Below, one piece after another: positions 1 through 6,873 of a stretch of 6,873 nucleotides of DNA. Source of the DNA: Bacteroidota bacterium (GTDB taxonomy: Bacteria; Bacteroidota; Ignavibacteria; UBA10030). Position numbers and translations under genes: made by a program. Position 1 is the first letter of the stretch. Every line of letters starts with the position of its first letter. A model generated the notes under the pieces. The model searched no databases. It had not been told where the DNA came from and saw nothing but the letters and a program-made list of their open reading frames with translations. Location of the stretch: positions 1 through 6,873 of the forward strand of contig JALONE010000052.1 of NCBI GenBank assembly GCA_025455125.1, read 5' to 3'.

Positions 1-1152
1 CGCGATGAGCCCGATGAACAGACGGGACACATCCAGAAGGTGGTCATCGACAGCCGAGAGAAGAGCCTCATTCCGGCGCTGGCGATCATCAACAAGAAGG
101 GGCAGAAGGTCGCGTCGTATCCGATGCCGACCCGTGCCCACCTCAACGTCGACGACGGCGAAGAGATCGCAGCAGGCGCCGTGCTGGTGAAGATCCCGCG
201 CGACATCGGCAAGACCCGCGATATCACGGGCGGTCTGCCGCGTGTCACGGAGCTCTTCGAGGCGCGGCATCCGAGCGATCCGGCGGTGGTCAGCGAGATC
301 GATGGCATCGTCACCATCGGCCAACCGAAGCGCGGCTCGCGTGAAGTGTTCGTTACCAGTCACGACGGACGCGACAAGCGGACGTATCTTGTTCCACTGG
401 GAAAGCACCTGCATGCCCAGGACGGTGACGTTGTGAAGGCGGGCGAGCGGCTTTCGGCCGGTTCCATCGACCCGCACGACATCCTGCGCATCAAGGGGAC
501 GACCGCGGTTCAGGAGTACCTGGTGAACGAGATCCAGGAAGTCTACCGGATGCAGGGTGTGAAGATCAACGACAAGCACATCGAGGTTATCGTGCGGATG
601 ATGATGCAGAAGGTGCGCATCGTCGATCCGGGTGACACGCGGTATCTCGAAGGCGACCACGTCGACAAGGCGCGGCTGCGCGACGAGAACGATGGCTTGG
701 CGGACAAGCAGGTTGTCGAGAGCAAGGGCGATGCAAAATTCCGGAATGGGCAGATCGTCCTGCGGAAGCTGGTCCGCGAGATCAACGTGGACCTGAAGAA
801 GAAGAGCAAGAAGGTCGCGGAGGTCCGCGATGCAGAGCCCGCAACATCCGAGCCCATCCTGTTGGGAATCACGCAGGCTTCGCTCACGACCGACAGCTTC
901 ATTTCGGCAGCCTCGTTCCAGGAGACGACCAAGGTGTTGACCGATGCGGCGATCGAAGGAAAGATCGACCACCTCCTCGGTCTGAAGGAGAACGTCATCA
1001 TGGGTCACCTGATCCCGGCCGGCACAGGGCAGAAGAAATTTAAGAGCCTGGTCGTCGTCGAAGGAGGGGAGACCGACGAAGCTGCGATCGAACCGATGGC
1101 CGAAGTGGAGTCTCCAAAAAAGGGCCGGAAAACTGCAGATATTCCGGCCTGA
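1..1152 (+). CDS. rpoC: DNA-directed RNA polymerase subunit beta' (C-terminal 383 residues, 5' truncated)
   Basis: This is the C-terminal part of the largest catalytic subunit of RNA polymerase, which joins beta, alpha and omega to form the cytoplasmic core enzyme. The reading frame is open from base 1, so the gene begins outside the window. The first 70 or so residues resemble the end of the large insertion that interrupts the trigger loop in E. coli (DEQTGHIQKVVIDS, then LIPALAII). DITGGLPRV at residues 74-82 followed by ELFEARHPSDP marks the return arm of the trigger loop. Further on are VQEYLVNEIQEVYRMQGV, the INDKHIEVIVRMMMQK block, and the terminal LLGITQASL, SFISAASFQETTKVL and GLKENVIMGHLIPAGTG blocks. 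The last 30 or so residues form a charged, poorly conserved tail that I would treat as lineage-specific. rpsL follows after 126 nt, behind its own promoter. The identification is secure; the lineage reading (Bacteroidota/Chlorobiota-like) is inferred from motif wording. Confidence 0.98.
   Translation, partial: RDEPDEQTGHIQKVVIDSREKSLIPALAIINKKGQKVASYPMPTRAHLNVDDGEEIAAGAVLVKIPRDIGKTRDITGGLPRVTELFEARHPSDPAVVSEIDGIVTIGQPKRGSREVFVTSHDGRDKRTYLVPLGKHLHAQDGDVVKAGERLSAGSIDPHDILRIKGTTAVQEYLVNEIQEVYRMQGVKINDKHIEVIVRMMMQKVRIVDPGDTRYLEGDHVDKARLRDENDGLADKQVVESKGDAKFRNGQIVLRKLVREINVDLKKKSKKVAEVRDAEPATSEPILLGITQASLTTDSFISAASFQETTKVLTDAAIEGKIDHLLGLKENVIMGHLIPAGTGQKKFKSLVVVEGGETDEAAIEPMAEVESPKKGRKTADIPA
1122..1150 (+). 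other. Inverted repeat at the rpoC stop codon
   Basis: GGCCGGAA at 1123-1130 is perfectly complementary to TTCCGGCC at 1142-1149, with an 11-nt loop, and a G-T pair (1122/1150) can extend it. The TGA stop occupies 1150-1152, so the hairpin closes on the stop codon. No T-run follows directly; the nearest (TCTTTTC, 1171-1177) is about 20 nt away, so this is not a standard intrinsic terminator. It could end or stabilise the rpoC transcript, or be fortuitous. Confidence 0.4.
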
Positions 1153-1190
1153 TAAAAGACGGAATTCGGCTCTTTTCTGAAGCGTCGGAG

Positions 1191-1219
1191 TTGACAAAAA
1201 GGGCATAAATAGTTATATT
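1191..1219 (+). promoter_or_regulatory. Sigma-70 type promoter for rpsL-rpsG-fusA-tuf
   Basis: TTGACA at 1191-1196 matches the -35 consensus exactly, and TATATT at 1214-1219 matches the -10 at five of six positions, with the optimal 17-bp spacing. The element is AT-rich against GC-rich surroundings and lies in the only sizeable gap between rpoC and rpsL. Transcription would start near 1225-1230, giving a leader of about 50 nt before rpsL. It is unlike the TTTG / TAnnTTTG promoters of Bacteroidia. Read-through from rpoC is not excluded. No transcript data are available from sequence alone. Confidence 0.82.
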
Positions 1220-1250
1220 ACAAAGCTTCATTTGATGTGAATCGATTGAG

Positions 1251-1265
1251 CCGCTGAAAAAGCGG
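1251..1265 (+). promoter_or_regulatory. Small hairpin abutting the rpsL Shine-Dalgarno
   Basis: CCGCT (1251-1255) pairs perfectly with AGCGG (1261-1265) around a GAAAA loop. Its 3' arm shares its last two G residues with the rpsL Shine-Dalgarno GGAGGAG (1264-1270), so folding could modulate ribosome access. The stem is only 5 bp, so a regulatory role is a suggestion only. Confidence 0.35.
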
Positions 1266-1270
1266 AGGAG
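1264..1270 (+). promoter_or_regulatory. rpsL ribosome binding site, deciding a TTG start
   Basis: GGAGGAG ends 8 nt before the TTG at 1279. No ATG or GTG lies in frame at a plausible distance, and the TTG reading gives the canonical S12 amino end MPTINQLVRK, so the site and the protein agree on a TTG start. Confidence 0.85.
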
Positions 1271-1278
1271 AAATATCG

Positions 1279-1653
1279 TTGCCGACCATTAATCAACTCG
1301 TCCGGAAAAGCAGAGAGCAGGTGGCTTGGAAGAGCAAGTCTCCCGCGCTGGTGTCGTCCCCGCAGAAGCGCGGTGTCTGCACGCGCGTCTACACGACCAC
1401 ACCGAAGAAACCGAATTCGGCGCTCCGCAAGGTTGCCCGTGTCCGGTTGTCCAACGGGATTGAGGTCACCGCCTATATTCCGGGTGAGGGCCATAATCTT
1501 CAGGAGCACTCGATCGTGCTGATCCGCGGCGGTCGTGTGAAGGATCTTCCCGGCGTCCGGTATCATATCATCCGTGGAACGCTCGATACGCAGGGCGTCC
1601 AGGACCGGAAGCAGGGCCGGTCAAAGTATGGGGCCAAGCGCCCCAAGAAGTAG
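1279..1653 (+). CDS. rpsL: 30S ribosomal protein S12
   Basis: S12 lies at the 30S decoding centre and helps to control tRNA selection accuracy. The product is 124 residues, the same length as the E. coli protein, and starts MPTINQLVRK from a TTG codon. The hallmark TTTPKKPNSALRK segment is at residues 39-51 and GGRVKDLPGVRYH at 84-96. Lys43, Lys88, Asp89 and Pro91, which align with E. coli mature residues 42, 87, 88 and 90, are all wild type; known streptomycin-resistance substitutions at these sites are therefore absent. Asp89 is the residue methylthiolated by RimO in organisms that have that enzyme. The cysteine found at position 27 in E. coli is Ser here, while Cys34 is kept. It is first in the str operon, behind the promoter at 1191, and ends 15 nt before rpsG. 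Confidence 0.99.
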   Translation: MPTINQLVRKSREQVAWKSKSPALVSSPQKRGVCTRVYTTTPKKPNSALRKVARVRLSNGIEVTAYIPGEGHNLQEHSIVLIRGGRVKDLPGVRYHIIRGTLDTQGVQDRKQGRSKYGAKRPKK

Positions 1654-1668
1654 TGGATCACTGAGCGA

Positions 1669-2136
1669 ATGAGAAAGAAGAAATCATCTCGCCGGCGTTT
1701 GACGCCGGACCCGAAGTATGGAGATCTGATGATCTCCCGCTTCACAAACAGCCTTCTTCAGCAAGGAAAGAAGAATATCGCGCGCAACATTCTCTATGAT
1801 GCGCTCGACTTCGTCGCCAAGAAGACCGAGAAGAACCCGGTCGAAGTGTTTCAAAAGGCGATGAACAACGCTTCTCCGTTGATCGAAGTCAGGGCACGCA
1901 GAGTCGGCGGTGCGACCTATCAGGTTCCCACAGAAGTTCGCCCCGAGCGGCGAACCGCTCTTGCAATCCGGTGGTTGATCTCCAACGCCAAAGAACGCTC
2001 GGACAAGTCCATGGCGCAAAAGCTCGCAGCCGAACTGATGGCCGCTGCCGTCGGTGAAGGCGGCGCCGTCAAGAAGCGCGATGATGTTCATCGCATGGCG
2101 GAAGCGAACAAAGCGTTTGCGCATTTCCGGTGGTAA
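1669..2136 (+). CDS. rpsG: 30S ribosomal protein S7
   Basis: S7 is a primary 16S rRNA binder that nucleates assembly of the 30S head and contacts the E-site tRNA. The 155-residue product matches the usual bacterial length of about 155-156. It has a basic amino-terminal tail (MRKKKSSRRR), then PDPKYGDLMISRF (13-25), the conserved hairpin region VRARRVGGATYQVPTEVRP (about 74-92), RRTALAIRWL (94-103) and a C-terminal helix ending KKRDDVHRMAEANKAFAHFRW over 135-155 (read as two parts: KKRDDVHRMAE and ANKAFAHFRW). The ATG is 15 nt after the rpsL stop, so the two genes are almost certainly co-transcribed. Its ribosome binding site is weak: only GTGGA at 1653-1657, 11 nt upstream, so translational coupling to rpsL is likely. 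The spacer is too short to hold the S7-binding structure found there in E. coli. Confidence 0.99.
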   Translation: MRKKKSSRRRLTPDPKYGDLMISRFTNSLLQQGKKNIARNILYDALDFVAKKTEKNPVEVFQKAMNNASPLIEVRARRVGGATYQVPTEVRPERRTALAIRWLISNAKERSDKSMAQKLAAELMAAAVGEGGAVKKRDDVHRMAEANKAFAHFRW

Positions 2137-2143
2137 GCCGGAA
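2125..2143 (+). other. Hairpin with the rpsG stop codon in its loop
   Basis: TTCCGG (2125-2130) and CCGGAA (2138-2143) form a perfect 6-bp stem whose 7-nt loop contains the rpsG TAA (2134-2136). There is no following T-run, so it is not an intrinsic terminator, and fusA continues downstream. Similar stop-straddling repeats occur at rpoC and rplC. Confidence 0.35.
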
Positions 2144-2149
2144 CTCGAA

Positions 2150-2231
2150 CTGGTCCTAAACCAGACATTCATTTCAAGCAAACACGACACGACCGATCCG
2201 GTGTGGTATGAGCTGGATTGACGATCGGGAG
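2150..2231 (+). other. rpsG-fusA spacer with two weak stem candidates and no promoter
   Basis: This stretch is part of the 107-nt gap before fusA. CTGGT (2150-2154) can pair with ACCAG (2160-2164) over a CCTAA loop, and CCGATC (2193-2198) can pair with GATCGG (2223-2228), which would bury part of the purine tract GGGAG (2227-2231) ahead of fusA. I see no convincing -35/-10 pair. Stems this short arise often by chance, so any leader function is a guess. Confidence 0.25.
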
Positions 2232-2243
2232 TAGTGGATTAGT

Positions 2244-4346
<2,103 letters not shown>

Positions 4347-4382
4347 ACCAAGAACGTAAACGAGTACAGCAGTTCAACCAAT

Positions 4383-4387
4383 AGGAG
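4383..4387 (+). promoter_or_regulatory. tuf ribosome binding site
   Basis: AGGAG ends 8 nt before the ATG at 4396. It is the only strong site in the 49-nt fusA-tuf gap, which otherwise shows no recognisable promoter or hairpin. Confidence 0.8.
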
Positions 4388-4395
4388 ACCAACCA

Positions 4396-5607
<1,212 letters not shown>

Positions 5608-5615
5608 TCACACCA

Positions 5616-5653
5616 TGCCCGTCCCGGGCTGCGGTCTGGGACGGGTACTTTTT
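5616..5653 (+). terminator. Intrinsic terminator/attenuator between tuf and rpsJ
   Basis: CCCGTCCC (5618-5625) pairs perfectly with GGGACGGG (5638-5645). The helix can extend inward by four more pairs, including G-T pairs, to a TGCG tetraloop (5630-5633), and outward through 5617/5646 and 5616/5647. A TTTTT run (5649-5653) follows one base after the stem, as expected of a Rho-independent terminator. The U-tract is separated by a single C from the rpsJ AGGAG, so no promoter fits between terminator and gene. It may end the str transcript, or act as an attenuator for the S10 operon. Confidence 0.85.
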
Positions 5654-5654
5654 C

Positions 5655-5659
5655 AGGAG
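5655..5659 (+). promoter_or_regulatory. rpsJ ribosome binding site, deciding a TTG start
   Basis: AGGAG lies 7 nt before the TTG at 5667 and two bases after the terminator U-tract. No in-frame ATG or GTG is present between the terminator and the conserved KIRIKL segment, so TTG is the only reasonable start. Confidence 0.85.
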
Positions 5660-5666
5660 TCGATCC

Positions 5667-5975
5667 TTGGCGGGTCAAAAGATTCGGATCAAGCTGAAGT
5701 CCTTCGATCACAACCTCATCGACAAGTCGGCCGAGAAGATCATCAAGACGGTCAAGTCGACGGGGGCGGTGGTTTCGGGCCCGATACCGCTGCCGACGAA
5801 ACGCAGCGTCTATACCGTGAACCGCTCTCCGCACGTTGATAAGAAATCGCGGGAACAGTTCGAGACGCGGTCGCACAAGCGACTGATCGACATTCTCAAC
5901 TCCACGAGCAAGACCGTCGATTCACTGATGAAGCTGGAATTGCCCGCGGGAGTGGATGTCGAGATCAAAGTGTAG
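5667..5975 (+). CDS. rpsJ: 30S ribosomal protein S10 (NusE)
   Basis: S10 is part of the 30S head and, as NusE, also joins NusB and other Nus factors in antitermination complexes and bridges NusG-type factors. The product has 102 residues (E. coli 103). It begins MAGQKIRIKLKSFDH from a TTG codon, followed by the conserved SGPIPLPTKRSVYTV (37-51) and SPHVDKKSREQFE (54-66) around the long rRNA-binding loop, then THLRL-like RSHKRLIDI (68-76) and a terminal LPAGVDVEIKV. It is conventionally the first gene of the S10 operon, with rplC and rplD next. Unusually, it is separated from tuf by only 59 nt that contain a strong terminator, so its expression must rely on read-through or on a promoter inside tuf. 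No substitution of functional concern is visible. Confidence 0.99.
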   Translation: MAGQKIRIKLKSFDHNLIDKSAEKIIKTVKSTGAVVSGPIPLPTKRSVYTVNRSPHVDKKSREQFETRSHKRLIDILNSTSKTVDSLMKLELPAGVDVEIKV

Positions 5976-6008
5976 TACGCAATCGGCGAGCGAACGGAAG
6001 AGAGTGTG

Positions 6009-6047
6009 CGACGAGGCTGACGCCCGCGTGGCGGATCAGTATCGTCG
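6009..6047 (+). promoter_or_regulatory. Extended imperfect hairpin in the rpsJ-rplC leader
   Basis: Three stacked helices can form in the 93-nt gap: CGACGA (6009-6014) with TCGTCG (6042-6047); GCTGA (6016-6020) with TCAGT (6036-6040), including one G-T pair; and CGCC (6021-6024) with GGCG (6030-6033) around a CGCGT loop. They are separated by one G-A mismatch (6015/6041) and a two-base GA bulge (6034-6035). The structure ends 8 nt before the rplC Shine-Dalgarno and lacks a T-run, so it is not a terminator. It could be a protein-binding or mRNA-processing site; this is inferred from pairing only. Confidence 0.45.
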
Positions 6048-6055
6048 GGGATTAC

Positions 6056-6061
6056 AAGGAG
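6056..6061 (+). promoter_or_regulatory. rplC ribosome binding site, deciding a GTG start
   Basis: AAGGAG ends 7 nt before the GTG at 6069, which yields the canonical L3 amino end MSGILGKKIGMT. The next in-frame ATG is at the Met of GMT, inside the conserved motif, and is too late. Confidence 0.85.
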
Positions 6062-6068
6062 CACGACA

Positions 6069-6695
6069 GTGAGTGGCATCTTAGGCAAAAAAATCGGCAT
6101 GACGAGCCTGTTCGATGAAAGCGGGGAAGCGATTCCCTGCACGGTCATCGAGGCGGGCCCGTGCTATGTCACGCAAGTCAAGACGGCGGTGAAGGACGGC
6201 TACGAAGCCATCCAGCTGGGATTCGACGAACGCCCCGAACGAACGGTCAACAAGCCGCTCAAGGGACATCTGGCGAAGGCGGGAGCGAAGGCACTCCGGC
6301 TTCTGCGGGAGTTCCGCACGGCGAACGGCGCGACGGCGAAGCCGGGAGACGAGATTCGCGTCGATATCTTCGCACAAGGCGATGTGGTCGACGTGACTGG
6401 TCGGTCGAAGGGTCGCGGTTTCCAGGGTGTCGTCAAGCGGCATCACTTCCGCGGCGTCGGCTTGATGACGCACGGTCAGTCGGACCGTGTGCGCGCCCCA
6501 GGGTCGATCGGCGCGAGCTCGTATCCCTCCCGCGTGTTCAAGGGAATGCGGATGGCGGGTCGGATGGGAAACGACCAGGTGACGGTGAAGAATCTTCGCG
6601 TCGTCAAGGTCATCCCGGAATCGAATATTCTGATCGTGAGCGGTTCGGTTCCCGGCGCGATCAACGGCTATCTGGAGATCACCAAGGCGCGCTAA
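6069..6695 (+). CDS. rplC: 50S ribosomal protein L3
   Basis: L3 binds 23S rRNA early in large-subunit assembly and extends a loop towards the peptidyl transferase centre. The 208-residue product is complete, close to E. coli L3 (209). It starts ILGKKIGMTSLFDESGE (4-20), continues with the beta-barrel segment EAGPCYVTQVKT, then the basic stretch GRSKGRGFQGVVKRHHF (111-127) and the central extension around MTHGQSDRVRAPGSIG and ASSYPSRVFKGMRMAGRMG (133-167), ending YLEITKAR. In E. coli, Gln150 in the extension (GQNQTPG) is methylated by PrmB; here the aligned stretch reads GASSYPS, so that Gln is absent. The ASSYPSRV wording is typical of Bacteroidota and relatives. The start is GTG with a strong AAGGAG. 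It sits 93 nt after rpsJ and 38 nt before rplD. Confidence 0.99.
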   Translation: MSGILGKKIGMTSLFDESGEAIPCTVIEAGPCYVTQVKTAVKDGYEAIQLGFDERPERTVNKPLKGHLAKAGAKALRLLREFRTANGATAKPGDEIRVDIFAQGDVVDVTGRSKGRGFQGVVKRHHFRGVGLMTHGQSDRVRAPGSIGASSYPSRVFKGMRMAGRMGNDQVTVKNLRVVKVIPESNILIVSGSVPGAINGYLEITKAR

Positions 6696-6700
6696 GCGCC
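6686..6700 (+). other. Hairpin with the rplC stop codon in its loop
   Basis: GGCGC (6686-6690) pairs with GCGCC (6696-6700); the 5-nt loop GCTAA contains the rplC stop (6693-6695). There is no T-run, and rplD begins 34 nt further on. It may be a chance result of the GC-rich gene end. Confidence 0.3.
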
Positions 6701-6733
6701 ATGGGGAACGCCATTGTGAAGGAATGTGCGAGT

Positions 6734-6873
6734 ATGCAAGTCGAAGTCTATAAAACAGATGGAACACTCAGCGGCGAGAAGGTCGAACTCGATCCGTCGG
6801 TGTTCGAGATCAAGCCAAGCGATCACGCCATCTACATGGCCGTGCGGAGTTTCATGGCGAATCAGCGCCAGGG
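6734..6873 (+). CDS. rplD: 50S ribosomal protein L4 (N-terminal 46 residues, 3' truncated)
   Basis: L4 binds 23S rRNA near the exit tunnel and, in E. coli, represses its own S10 operon by acting on the leader mRNA. Only the first 46 codons are present, starting MQVEVYKTDGTLSGEKVEL and ending MANQRQ just before the conserved GT; the frame is open at the window edge. The start at 6734 is favoured because AAGGA (6719-6723) lies 10 nt upstream and the product matches the family's usual amino end. An in-frame ATG at 6701 and GTG at 6716 would add 11 or 6 residues, but the former has no Shine-Dalgarno and these extra residues do not look like L4. Its position after rplC is the standard S10 order. 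Confidence 0.96.
   Translation, partial: MQVEVYKTDGTLSGEKVELDPSVFEIKPSDHAIYMAVRSFMANQRQ

Noticed and set aside
1630..1644. GGGGC/GCCCC hairpin near the end of rpsL
   Set aside because: The bases encode the invariant YGAKRPK tail of S12 and there is no T-run; likely a by-product of coding.
6701..6733. In-frame upstream ATG (6701) and GTG (6716) as the rplD start
   Set aside because: The ATG lacks a Shine-Dalgarno, and the added residues do not fit the L4 amino end; the ATG at 6734 has AAGGA upstream and gives the usual family start.

Overview
The window is a piece of the conserved bacterial transcription/translation supercluster, with every gene on the + strand: the 3' end of rpoC, then rpsL (S12), rpsG (S7), fusA (EF-G) and tuf (EF-Tu), then rpsJ (S10), rplC (L3) and the first 46 codons of rplD (L4). 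It therefore joins the 'str' operon to the start of the 'S10' operon. No mobile element, tRNA, rRNA, CRISPR array or accessory gene is visible.

Organism: the protein signatures fit the Bacteroidota/Chlorobiota group, most plausibly a Chlorobi/Ignavibacteria/Kapabacteria-like lineage. These are the RpoC C-terminal block with the SFISAASFQETTKVL motif, the L3 GASSYPSRVFKG stretch, and the EF-Tu MELMDAVD / RDVDKPFLMPVEDVF region. The sequence is moderately GC-rich, uses clear Shine-Dalgarno sites, and has a consensus sigma-70 type promoter; these traits, and tuf lying between fusA and rpsJ, argue against typical Bacteroidia. This placement is inferred from remembered family sequences, not from a search.

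Layout: 1-1152 rpoC tail; 1153-1278 spacer with a near-consensus promoter (TTGACA, 17 bp, TATATT) and a small hairpin touching the rpsL ribosome binding site; 1279-2136 rpsL and rpsG, 15 nt apart; 2137-2243 a 107-nt spacer; 2244-4346 fusA; 4396-5607 tuf; 5608-5666 a short spacer filled by a strong intrinsic terminator whose U-tract runs into the rpsJ Shine-Dalgarno; 5667-5975 rpsJ; 5976-6068 a 93-nt spacer with a long imperfect hairpin; 6069-6695 rplC; 6734 to the window end rplD. Three of the six complete genes start with TTG or GTG.

Function: RpoC transcribes; S12, S7 and S10 build the small subunit; L3 and L4 build the large subunit; EF-Tu delivers aminoacyl-tRNA and EF-G translocates. The proteins look ordinary and intact. 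The points worth a second look are in the spacers: a terminator before rpsJ with no room for a promoter after it, a structured rpsJ-rplC leader, stop codons held in hairpins, and the lack of space for an E. coli-type S7 feedback site between rpsL and rpsG. I found no credible new biological system here.
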